Below, in pieces: positions 33,920 through 44,013 of a stretch of DNA of 64,000 nt. Position numbers and translations under genes: made by a program. The stretch is from Artemia franciscana (lineage: Eukaryota; Arthropoda; Branchiopoda; Anostraca; Artemiidae): assembly GCF_032884065.1 (NCBI RefSeq), contig NC_088867.1, positions 54,952,968 through 55,016,967 of the forward strand, read 5' to 3'. The notes under the pieces are model-generated. The model worked only from the letters and a program-made list of their open reading frames with translations. It was not told where the DNA came from and did no database searches. Every line of letters starts with the position of its first letter. Positions within the stretch are counted from its first letter, which is position 1.

Positions 33920-34385
33920 TCCATGCACAATACCATGACTTCTTGCTATTTTCACTTTTCTAGATATCTCCTTTAACCAGTTCCAAAAAAAGAATTGACG
34001 TAGCCTAAATGTAACGAGGATTATTGTTGGTATTAGTCGTATTTCATGTAACATTAGCTACTTGTGTGACATATATCTCTGTATCAGCATGTTGTACAGA
34101 AGTCTACTGCAAGTAAATAAAATGAATTTAATCAAAATATTTATTTTTTTTCACAATTTGCAAGTTTTGTGCGTACGTATAAGCTGTGCCAACCCATTCT
34201 TTTTTTCTATTGTTGTCAGTTTCATCATGCAGCAGTAGGAGACCGGGTTTTGGATCTGGAGGGAATTATAGACACAAAAACGATATTCAGTGTAAGTGAA
34301 TACATTTTCCCTTTGGGAATGTTTATCCCCCCCCCCAAACCTGATTTACACAAGAAAAAATTTTGTATAATTTTTATAGAAATCG
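33920..34385 (+). repeat. Family J dispersed repeat, copy 2
   Basis: Partner of 25864-26225; see that entry for shared blocks. Both copies end in a C-rich stretch followed by GATTTACA.AAGAAAA and TTTTGTRTAAT. This copy is longer by about 100 bp in the right half. The overlapping open frames at 34169 (+) and 34225 (-) are chance. Confidence 0.6.
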
Positions 34386-34524
34386 TTTTCTTAAACGAAC
34401 AGACAAATGGAAAGGTAATTTTCAAACTCTAGGAGTCAAATTTACCTTCCGATTGCCATCCCTGAAAATTTTTAATTTATTTAAGATTTGTGCCGCAGTA
34501 ATGTTTGCGCAATAAAAATTTAAA

Positions 34525-34660
34525 GGTTTCTGCCGCAACTCAAGCCCCGCAGAACTTAACGCCGTTTAACTGAGCCATCATGCAACTGAACCCTGTGTAA
34601 CTCTGCCACCCTGCAACTGAAACCTCGTGTAACTGAACTCTCGTGCAACTGTACAACCGT
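34525..34660. repeat. Degenerate ~20-bp minisatellite
   Basis: Six or more imperfect units of the kind CTCGTGTAACTGAAC / CCTGCAACTGAAACC / TCGTGCAACTGTACA in tandem. Confidence 0.7.
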
Positions 34661-34934
34661 ACTCAGTTTTTCAGTCTTCTATAATTGTGAGGCAATATCA
34701 TTGGGTAAAACGTAAGTTAGAATATTTACATTTTCAATCTTATTGGAATTGTTTGTTTTTTAAAGTCATGATTTAAATGCCTGTCAAGATGATTCATAAA
34801 AATGCTGCTTTGTTGTCACAAAAACCAAGAAAACCGGGCGTTAGAAATCATTAACGCAGATTAATTTCTCCTTTTTATGTCTATTAATGGGGTTTCCTTC
34901 ACCCTTTCACTGTCTACGGGTCTAGGCCTCTACC

Positions 34935-35060
34935 CACCCCCAGAAAATATCCTCCACCAAAACAGAATCTGCGGAAAATACCCCACCCCCTCTCTCGGTA
35001 AATACTCTACTGCTGAAAATACCATTCCCTGAAAAATACCTTCCTGGAAAATACCCCCAG
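34935..35060 (+). repeat. GGAAAATACC minisatellite (family F), copy 1
   Basis: Seven or so units built on GAAAATACC with C-rich spacers (CGGAAAATACCCCACCC, TGGAAAATACCCCCAG). The same unit occurs at 59690-59905 and, inverted, at 61115-61270. Confidence 0.75.
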
Positions 35061-35136
35061 CGGCTGGTTGGTAATCTATCACTTTCGCTTAAAAAGGACT
35101 AGAATTCTTAATTTCTGGTCATACAAGCTTCCTCGG

Positions 35137-36030
35137 AAGTTACTACGACCATGAGGCAGAGGTGGGGATCGGGAATGGACAGTAACCTCTTATGCAGAAT
35201 AAATTCTGCTCATTTTGAGGTTCTTTGTTGATCTTTACTTTCATAATAACACCGTAGACCAGAAATATTCTCAGAAATCAAGAGGGACTAAATATAAGTT
35301 TCACATTTATTGGTGTATTTTTTAAAGCTTTGTCCCCCTCCCCGGATGAAATACCCCCCCCCCCAACCCCCCTCCCCCTTAATGGGGTACTGAAGATAAC
35401 ACATCAATTTCTACCACCACCCTTCTCTTGTTTAATTCTTAGAACTAACTGTGTATTTATCTGAAGGCTCCATGAGAGTTTCGATGTATTGGTATTAAAA
35501 TACACCCTTTGAGCTCCCTCCCTTCCAAACTAGCCAAAATATTTTTAACGTCTATATAAATTTTCACTGTGTTAGGTAAATTCTCTGTGGTTCGACAAAC
35601 ATTTGCATATATATAATGGGGTTCTATTATTGTTTTGAAGTTAAGTAGCGAAGGAGATACCTCAAAGGGTGCATTTTAATACCAAAACATCCAACTCTTA
35701 ATGAGCCTTCAGATAAATACAGAATTAGTTCTAAGGGAGAGACGAGGGGAGGGTGATGGTAAAAATTGATATAAAATCCACAGGGCCGCATCCAAGACTT
35801 TTGTTTGGCATATTCTTCTTTGGTGGGAGGGCAAAAAACATTGAAAAACATTAAAAAATTTGAAATAGATATTTATTCTCTCTTGATTTCTGGGAATATT
35901 TTTGGTCTACGGTGTGATTATGAAAGTAAAGAGTAACATTAAACCCCAAAATAAGCAAAACTCATTCTGTATAGGAGGGGGACCACCTTCCTCATTCCAG
36001 CCTCAGCCTCGTGTCTTAGAAACTTTGCAG
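35137..36030. repeat. Foldback element E (inverted repeat, arms ~390 bp)
   Basis: 35137-35530 and 35640-36030 are inverted copies. Blocks in the left arm (GAATAAATTCTGCTCATTTT; ACCGTAGACCAGAAATATTC; TGTATTTATCTGAAGGCTC; ATTAAAATACACCCTTTGAG) are matched in reverse order and complement in the right arm (CTCAAAGGGTGCATTTTAAT; GAGCCTTCAGATAAATACAG; GAATATTTTTGGTCTACGGT; AAATAAGCAAAACTCATTC). Spacer about 110 bp. No ORF. It carries the AAGTAAAGAGTAACATTAAA motif shared with families A and I. Confidence 0.85.
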
Positions 36031-36085
36031 GAGAATCATTCGATCAGAAATTGAGTTTTAGTATCTGAAATAAGAGGAAAACGTA

Positions 36086-36460
36086 TCAAACAGTTCGTGG
36101 TAACGAACTGTAAGTAAGTAGTAACCCAGCTCGATATTAACCGAAACTCAAAAAACAGAATTTTGATCAGAAAACAGAATTGACTTGTTATGCTTATTCC
36201 TAATATATCAGTTTCATTAAGTTGGTTTTTACTCATCAAGGGCTACAAGTCTGAGAAAATGTGCCTGATTTTTGAAAAAAAAGGGGATAGAACCTAGATG
36301 TCTTAGAATCCTAATGAAAATCGCACTATCAGATTCAGCGCATCAAAGAACCCTCCGGTTGAGGTTTCAAGCTCCTGTCTGCAAAATGTGGAATTTTCTT
36401 GGCCAGAAGAAAGATCACAGATGCGTGTTTATTTGCTAGTTTTTGTTTGTTTATTTGGTC
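36086..36460 (+). mobile_element. Truncated family A element (5' part)
   Basis: A normal family A 5' end (TCAAACAGTTCGTGG, preceded by A at 36085) with homology to about 36460 (CACAGATGCGTGTTTATTTG), then lost. Confidence 0.8.
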
Positions 36461-37339
36461 CTTGTGTCTTACAGCCACTACACCCAAAAAATGAAATACA
36501 TCAATCCTAATGAACAAAATTATTGCTTCATAATATGCAGAATAATTGTAGCTAACACATTTCAAGCAGATCTGCCATAATTTACCCCCCCCCCTCCAGT
36601 GTGCAAATATATAGCCCAAATTATATATTTTCCAATCATTCTTGCAATCCGTCTCTCTTATTTATTAAAAGAAATAGGGAATTTTCTAAAATTCCCATAC
36701 GGAATTATTCTTAGGCTATCTCTTACTTTCTCTTAGTTGAATCAATTTAACGCGACGAGATGTTAAGGGTAGTCGTCTGGGGTAAATTTTCACTAGGATT
36801 GGATTGGATTGTCTAGAGAATATCTCTGCGGGGAGAATTTTTTCGTGGAGTTGGAGCAAAATTTCCTGGAATTAGTTAAAAACCATACGAAATCAAATAA
36901 AAAGTCAACAAAATAACCTAAAAAATGCAACGAGTGGTATGTTCACTTTATTCGTAGGTCAGAAATATGAACTGCTCAATATTTAACCAGCAATCAATAT
37001 TGGTTTTCTAATAAATAAATAAATTAAATACTTAAATGTACTCTGTGAATATTTGCACATCGAGTGAATCAAATGAAACCAGATTATAAACCACCATAGA
37101 TTTATGGGTAAACCGGTTGAAACAGGAGTAAATCATGCCAAATTGCATGGGATGTACAAGCTACAATTTACACTATATATTTGCACATTAGGGAGAGGAG
37201 GGGGATGGTTCGGGATTGAGCTTTTCCTATGGTTGGTTTTGCTTGGGTAGAAATATTGGTAAGATTCTAATTTAGCTACTTTTTGCTATCTTGGAGAGGG
37301 CTTAGGTTAGGAAAATGTAACTTTCAATAATGAATCCAG
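36461..37339. repeat. Family D fragments, solo foldback arm and noncoding DNA
   Basis: Family D sequence at about 36535-36640 and 37150-37205 (TATATTTGCACATTAGGG). About 36920-36985 (CGAGTGGTATGTTCACTTTA...) is a single arm of the inverted repeat at 37340-37770. The remainder shows nothing recognisable. Confidence 0.55.
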
Positions 37340-37770
37340 GGCCAAATACATGCTCTGGGAAGGTATTACGGTAAATGCATCACAGTTCAAATAATTGGCT
37401 TACTAATAAAGTGAACATACCACTCGGTGCCTTTTTTTATGCTCTTTACAATATAATAATTGCTCATATCACTAATTCAAATTTGAGCAATTTTTGACCT
37501 CACCTAACCTAACCTAATCATAAATATTTCTGCACTTAGCAAATGTAGTATTATTTTGTCGAAAACGACCGATAACTCATGCTTTAATTGAAGATTCGTC
37601 GTTTTTAAGAGGTCAAAAAGTGCTTACATTTGAGTTTGCAATAGAAGCGATTATTATATTCGGAAAGAGCATAAATAAAGGCATCGAGTGGTATGTTCAT
37701 TTTATTATTAAGTCAATTATATGAAAATGATGCGTTTACTGGTATTACCATGGTTCTCTGTTAACCTTGT
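37340..37770. repeat. Foldback element (arms ~160 bp)
   Basis: The left arm 37340-37505 (GGTATTACGGTAAATGCATC ... AATAAAGTGAACATACCACT ... TTATGCTCTTTACAATATAA) is inverted at 37608-37770 (TTATATTCGGAAAGAGCATA ... AGTGGTATGTTCATTTTATT ... GATGCGTTTACTGGTATTAC). The spacer of about 100 bp contains CCTAACCTAACCTAA. No coding capacity. Confidence 0.85.
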
Positions 37771-38289
37771 TCTAATTTCTTAGTCTTAGAAAGTTGCCTA
37801 TTTGACAAGTCTATATCCATTGAAATTTTGACAAAACAACATTTTACCTTAATTTTCAGCTATCACTTTTATTTCTGTGGTTAAAGTTCTGAAAATCCAA
37901 TTCCTGTTATTTGAGTTTAATTTTAAGCCATATCAATTGAGTTTTTTTCTAAATTCAGAAAATGTATTTGCAGATCTTTTAAGCCTCATAAATTGGGATT
38001 GGGCAAAGTTGTGAAGCTGAAAACAGTTTTTGTTGTACATCATTTAAGCCAAAGATCTATTTTGCAAGGTTTCACTTTAATAAAACAAAGATTCTTAAAG
38101 GTCATCAAAGGTCACTATCCTCTAGAGGGAGGAGGAGTGGATATACGTACTTCAGAATACCTTCCCAGGACATGCTTTAGTCTGTAGATCCCTTAAAATT
38201 TCATTTTCTTAGCCTAACCCTTTTCCAATATAGCAAAAAATAGCTAAACTAGATTTTTAACAAAATATTTACAGAACTCTCTTCCGACT
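37771..38289. other. Noncoding DNA, nothing recognised
   Basis: AT-rich. The frame at 37993-38187 has no motif. Confidence 0.4.
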
Positions 38290-38960
38290 CAAATATAAGC
38301 AAAAGAAGCCGAATCAAGGTGAAAAATTGGATCAAAATGGGTAATTCCCCAGCTGCGGTGCCCCCTAAGCCAAGGTGCCTTGAGTATCAGTGACCCTTAC
38401 CCGACCCTCTCCTACCAAGGAACGGTTGTTGTTAGGGTTGAACTGGCGGATCCAGGAGGATCCCCCAATTTTTTTTTACACCCTCTTATCCCGTTTTTTT
38501 CCTTTTACTCTATTTTTTACAATAAATTTGTCAGTTGGGTCAATATAGGCACCTTTGTCACCCCCTCCCCCGAGCTTTTGCTCTAGATCGGCCACTGTTT
38601 GGTATAGTATATTTGAAGCGTCTTCAAATGTGTTAACTAGGCTAAAAATTTTCTGCATATTATGAAGTAGCCTATGAATTGTTCTCTTAACAAGTTATTT
38701 CTCAATCTCAACATCCCCATTTTAAGGTTAATCAAAGAACCAACCAAAGAATAAAGCCAAATCAAAGCGAAAAATTAGATCAAAATAGTCAGTTCTCCCG
38801 CCACGACGCCTTCTAAGCCAAGGCACTCGGAGCAACTGCACCAGTTGTCCCATCCCCCTTTGAACGGTTCAGGTTAGGCTGAAGTATAGTGGAAGCACCT
38901 TCAAATGTGATAACTAAAATTTTTCAACATATTATGAAGTGTGAGTTCGTTTCCTAATAC
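38290..38960 (+). repeat. Two-copy diverged tandem repeat, first copy with a small insertion
   Basis: Copy 1 (38290-38690) and copy 2 (38745-38960) share GAATCAAGGTGAAAAATTGG / AAATCAAAGCGAAAAATTAG, then CTAAGCCAAGGTGCCTTGAG / CTAAGCCAAGGCACTCGGAG, GAACGGTT, and AGCRYCTTCAAATGTG.TAACTA...TATTATGAAGT. Copy 1 has about 170 extra bp at 38433-38600. Confidence 0.75.
38433..38600. mobile_element. Small MITE-like insertion
   Basis: Present only in the first of two tandem copies. The ends are imperfect inverted repeats (GAACTGGCGGATCCAGG on the left; CTAGATCGGCCACTGTT on the right). The interior is pyrimidine-rich with no ORF. I could not read a clear target-site duplication. Confidence 0.55.
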
Positions 38961-39004
38961 GCTTCGTTTTCATTAGTTCCCTTTTAAGGCTTAACATCTT
39001 TTAA

Positions 39005-39310
39005 GATTCCCCCGCCCCCAATGTACAAATATATTCCCTGAAACGGAATATATCCTGTACCTATACCCTGAATTGGTATATATAAGGTAGGGTTAAAGTT
39101 TATTTCCAATGTAAATGAATGCTGAATCTAGATTCAGGATGCACTTCTGACTACAGAAGCAAGCTTGAACTTTACCCCTGTCCCCCTTAATGTGCAAGTA
39201 TATACACTGAATTGGTATACATAGGGGTGGAGGTAAAGTTCATTTTTGACACAAATGGATATTAAATTTTGATTCAGGATCCAATTTTTACCATAGAGGT
39301 AAGTTTATTT
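39005..39310. repeat. Imperfect tandem/palindromic repeat related to family D
   Basis: Two units of about 130 bp (CCTGAATTGGTATATATAAG at 39069; ACTGAATTGGTATACATAGG at 39207), each followed by GGTAAAGTT(T/C)ATTT, GATTCAGGAT and an ACCATAGAGG/ACTACAGAAG-like end. They share TGTGCAAGTATATACACTGA with family D. Confidence 0.6.
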
Positions 39311-40050
39311 CTAAGCTACCTGAAGAGTCCGTTAATATAAATATTACCCCAATATCAGTCTTTTGACTACGGCCCAAAACTGCGTGCATTCCCATTTCAA
39401 TACTCAGAAAAAGAAAAAAAAGCAGAAACTCACATCTAAAAGCGTAAATCATTCCACATTCACTGACTTCAATCTACAATGTTTGAAGCCAGACATTGTT
39501 AGAGAAAGATATTCCTAAGTCCCAACCAAAGAATTCGTGTTGATAAGAGTCCAGAGTCTAACGCGAAGATGTTTTCATACAAAGCCTGTTGTAAATTGTT
39601 TTATTGTATATTGTATCAATGAGAAATTGAAAGCGTGCTTCCACATTAGGGAATAAATTTTAAAATGATGTTTTGGTTTGCCGTATCTTCTACGAGTGAG
39701 CTGCAGTGAAGTAATTTTGACTGATTCCCAGGGGGAGGGGCAAATTTTGAGCAAATTTTCCCAAATTAATTGAAAATAACAGCCATATATTACCATAAAG
39801 GCAAAGATACACTAATGAAAACTGACTCGTTTCTCTGGATACTTGAAATATGCAGAATTATCTTAGTTTCGACAGTTTTTGGCACAAACCAAATTTCAAT
39901 TGCTGGGGGGGGGGTTACAAGCTTGGTACTGGAGGGGATAGATGCTCCCTTCTCAATGGCCAATTACGCGCCTGGTGAACTGTTAAGCTTAAATTTATAC
40001 AAACCTCCCAGGCTTTCTTAGGGATTTATCATTTCGAACCTGCGAAGATA
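39311..40050. other. Noncoding DNA, nothing recognised
   Basis: No exon, RNA gene or named repeat. Short frames at 39575 (-) and 39770 (+) have no motif. Confidence 0.4.
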
Positions 40051-41688
40051 CTAAATAAAAAAAAAAAAAAGTTTTTTTTTTAACTGCAAGTAAGGAGCGA
40101 CACTAAAACTTAAAACGAACAGAAACTATTCCGTATATGAAAGGGTTGTCACCTCCGCAACGCCTCGCTCTTTACGCTAAAGTTTTTATTGTTTTAAAAA
40201 GTACAGTTGTGAGAAAGGGTCAAACTCTTGCGTAAATAGCAAGGCGTTGCGGAGGGACAACCCATTTCTTATACGGAATAATTTCTGTTCGTTTTAAGTT
40301 TTAGTGTCACTCCTTACTTGCAGTTCAAAAAACTTATTTTCTTATTTAATTTCTGAACGTTTTTGAATTAATGCATGTTTTGATTTTGACTCACCACACA
40401 TAAATAATTAAAACGAAATTTAGATATTAATTTTTTTTTCCGGCTAAATGGCTTTCTCATAGCTTTGATCAGAAGATTTTGATACAAAAAAGGGGTTGGG
40501 GGAGGAGGCCTAGTTGCCCTCCAGTTTTTGGTTACTTAAAAAGGCAACTAGATTTTTTTATTTTTTACGAACGTTTTTATTAGTAATATCGTATATTTTT
40601 ATTACGTATATGAGGGGGTTTAGCCCCTAGTCTATACCTCGCTCTTTACAGTAAAGCTTGACTTTTGCCCCAATTCTTTAAGAATGACCCCTGAATTCCA
40701 AAGGCCGTAGAATAGATAGTTGAAATTACTAAAAATACTTTAACGTGAAGAGCATAGTATTGTGGAGGAGGACTAACCCCCTTATTTACGCAGTAATTTC
40801 TGTTCTTCTTAGGTTTTAATGCTGCTCCTTGCTTCCAGCTGAATTTTTATTTTATTTTCTCATTGTTTTTCTTAAATAATGCTAAAAAATCTTGCAGCTC
40901 CTTCATGGAAGTTCTCTTCCTTCATGATAAATTCCTCCATGGAAAGATCCTCCCACGTAGCCTCCTCCTCCCCGTCAATACGAAAAAGTTTCCCTGAAAA
41001 CGTATGTACACGTCCCAATAACCATTGCTACAAGTAAACAATGGTCAAAGTTTGTAACTTGCAGCCCTCCCCCCTGGGACGGTGGGGGATTAAGTCATCC
41101 AGAAAGACATAATTATTAAGTTTTTCGACTATGCTGAACAAAATGGCTATCTCAGAATTTTGATCCGGTGACATTGACAAAAAATGAGCGTGGGAGGGGG
41201 GGTAGGTTCCCTCCGGTTTTTTGGTTACTTAAAAAGAGCACTAGAACTTTCAATTTCCGTTAGAATGAGCCCTCTTGTGACATTGTAGGACAACGGTCGA
41301 TACGATCACCCCTGGAAAAAAAAATAAATAAACACGCATCCGTGATCTGTCTTTTGGCGAAAATTACAAAATTCCACATTTTTGTAGATAGGAGCTATAA
41401 ACTTCTACAATAGGAAACTCTGATACGCTGAATTTGTTGGCGTGATTTTTGTTAAGATCCAATGACTCTTATGGTGTGTTCCCCCCTATTTTCTAAAATA
41501 AAGCAAATTTTCTCAGGCTCGTAACTTTCGATGGGTATAACTGAGCTTGATGAAACTTATATATTTGAAATCAGCATAAAATTGCGATTATTTGATGTAG
41601 CTAATGGTATTAACTCCGTTTTTTACAGTTTCGGTTACTATTGAGCCGGGTCGCTCCTTACTACAGTTCGTTACCACGAACTGTTTGA
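40051..41688 (-). mobile_element. Complete family A element, minus orientation
   Basis: 1638 bp. Read on the minus strand it begins at 41688 TCAAACAGTTCGTGG with the full terminal hairpin and ends at 40051 with ATTTAG, flanked by A and T. The 3' palindrome lies at 40051-40352. Two diverged copies of one module are clear inside: 40444-40590 (GCTAAATGGCTTTCTCATAG ... GGCCTAGTTGCCCTCCAG ... AAAGGCAACTAGA) and 41125-41290 (ATGCTGAACAAAATGGCTAT ... TTCCCTCCGG ... AGAGCACTAGAACTTTCAAT). Noncoding. Confidence 0.9.
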
Positions 41689-42400
41689 TTCTTTACCTCT
41701 TTATAATGCAGGGGGCCAATCCATGGAAGCTTGGGTGAGGGGCAAGGATTTAGGGAAGATAAAAAAGGGATTAAAATCCTGAGATATGGGAGGCATTTCA
41801 ATTTTCTTTAAATTAGTTTAACCCAAAAGGGGTTTATGACGAAAATACTCTAATTCAAACTAGTTTACTAATTCTCTACTAATGTATAATTCTAGCTAAA
41901 ATATCAATAACTCCCCCCTCTTTTAATTGGTAATAAAAGGCTAACTTAAGAGAACACTATGTCCTCAATGAATCAATGCAGATAGTGATGTATTTATTCA
42001 GTTTCACGGTAATACCTTTAATTGCTTGTTTATTTTTGAGAAGCATCAAGCTTTGAACCCGTTTAATAAAATAAAATAAAAAATCAGGTCGTCACAAAAC
42101 CGAAACGTAGGATTTTAGCCTAGAGATGGCATGCGTTTAGGAATGAGACACAACCTCATAAACATGGGGACAAAGGAGGGGGGACAGAACTTCACTTAAC
42201 TTCATATTCGTCTGATTAACAAATATATACCATTTTTTTCTTTTCGAGAATCTGGCCGACGAATTTTTAAAGTAATGCAGATAGATTGATTCAAATTGTG
42301 GTTCTGGGTCATGCTTCCAGAGCCCAGCTACATAATACATGGTACGTCCACCTTCAAATTGAAAAACCTATCTAAGCATCTTAATATCTCCTATCGAAAA
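41689..42400. other. Noncoding DNA, nothing recognised
   Basis: No exon or named repeat; the minus-strand frame at 42137-42340 has no motif. Confidence 0.4.
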
Positions 42401-42552
42401 TATAACAGTTCAAAATAGGGATGAAATCTTTTAATCGACAGTTTTACTGCTGATGATGGACACTGTATATGTATCGGAAATATTCAGTTAAAAAAAAATT
42501 GTCTGTTTTACTGTCGATTAAAAGGTTTCGTCCCTATTTTGAACTGTTATAA
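42401..42552. repeat. 152-bp inverted-repeat element with a hammerhead-like core
   Basis: Arms 42401-42442 (TATAACAGTTCAAAATAGGG..., ending in AATCGACAGT) and 42511-42552 are near-perfect inverted copies. Between them the plus strand reads CTGATGA at 42450-42456, 20 bases that could form a short imperfect stem, and GAAA at 42477-42480, which are the conserved core boxes of a hammerhead ribozyme. The arms would provide a very long stem I. Stem III and the cleavage site are not convincing, so function is speculative. Confidence 0.5.
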
Positions 42553-43734
42553 TTTCGTCATGGAAAGGCAGTGTAGTCTTCAAAGTTATCAATATCTCCT
42601 ATGATTTAAAGAGTTGAATTGCGCTGAACTGTTGATAAAACTGCTCTTTCTCGCGGAATCATCTCTTTTACACGCTCATTCCAATCGCTTTTGCTGACAA
42701 TATTACTCCCAAATATTTAAATTTGTCATGTTCTATCTCAATTACCATCTGTAGGGTTAAATTCACTTATTGGTTCATGTCCAATCTTGATGAACTTTAA
42801 CTCAATTATATTTAGCTTTTATTCTACAATTAATTAAAAAAAAAACTTTGGTACTTCCGTTGAAAAGTTTGCTGACAAGTTGGCTTCCGTAGCTCGAGTA
42901 GGGACGTCAGGTTAATCATAATGAAATATACCAAAATATGCTAAAAATATAATACCATAAAAACAAATTACGACAAAGAATTATGGAAAGCAGGCCGCCC
43001 AGAACACATTATATTAAATCCGTACCTAATCAGATATAACCTAACACAACCAAAATACCAACCCTATATATTAAATAATTAATCAAAATATACCTACAAC
43101 ACAGACTGAGCCTAGGCCATTTATCTCCGAAAACTGACAGCTATAAACCGGTTATTGTCTGATCTTGCAGATCCAAATTTTCGAGTATGTACTGGCTAAT
43201 ATGGAAGCACCAAACTTTTTCCATAAACAGGTCTTTCAAATAAAAGTAAAGAGCCGCATTAAACCAAAAAGGAGCAAAAGCAAAGTTAAATAATCATCAA
43301 AGCATAAAACTACAACAAATCATTATGAATAAATAAATGCAACCAAAGCAAACAGAAATTACAATAAAAAACCGAGTCAAACTCAATGCGAGCAAAAATT
43401 GTAATGAGTAGAAATGACAACCCCCGTACCTTCTCAAGACCAGAACATAATTTGCGCTTCACTAAAAGGTAAAGAATACGGCATCAGACTTTACAGTCCC
43501 TACCGGCGGTGCTGATCTCTGTTTCTTGGCCCGTCAGTCATGAAGTGCAATGGGGGGTTGAGGGCCAACCATCCTGTGCTTTTGCACACTTTTCCTGTTT
43601 ACTTCTTTAACTATATTAAATAAGAATTATTACAGCTTTAAGGAATAAATATCAGTGACAATCCATGGTCATTTTATTTTATTATTTTTTTTTATTCCAA
43701 ATTATGTTCTTGCCAGAATCTTTTGATCTATTTA
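42553..43734. repeat. Noncoding DNA with dispersed repeats
   Basis: 42905-43100 pairs with 21300-21460 (see there). 43230-43450 is a single diverged arm of foldback element I (AGTAAAGAGCCGCATTAAAC, ATAAATGCAACCAAAGCAAA, CCGTACCTTCTCAAGACC). The rest is unrecognised. Confidence 0.55.
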
Positions 43735-44013
43735 TATTTTAAGAATTATGTAGGAAGCTTGAAATTAGGTAATATAGAATTTATTTACTCATGCAGTAAA
43801 GATGGGATACATGGACGGAGGGTAGGGTTCATAATGAATAAGGAAGATGATAAGTCTTTTTTAGGCGGGGAAGCTATTAATAATAGAATACTAATCGCTC
43901 AGTTTACAACTAAAAACATCAGGGAATGATTTCTAGTAGTATATGCACCTGTAGAACCGACTAAAGGAGATAATAGTGACTCAGATAAATTTACTTACAG
44001 TTACAGGAGAAAA
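43735..44013 (+). mobile_element. LINE remnant, endonuclease segment (left of the inserted family A element)
   Basis: Encodes SLKLGNIEFIYSCSKDGIHG, GFIMNKEDDKSFLGGEAINN, RILIAQF and, after a stop, VVYAPVEPTKGDNSDSDKF. This is the middle of an AP-type endonuclease of a non-LTR element (the R.I...F....VVYAP signature). It is interrupted at codon level by the family A element at 44014-45697 and resumes at 45698. Confidence 0.8.
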
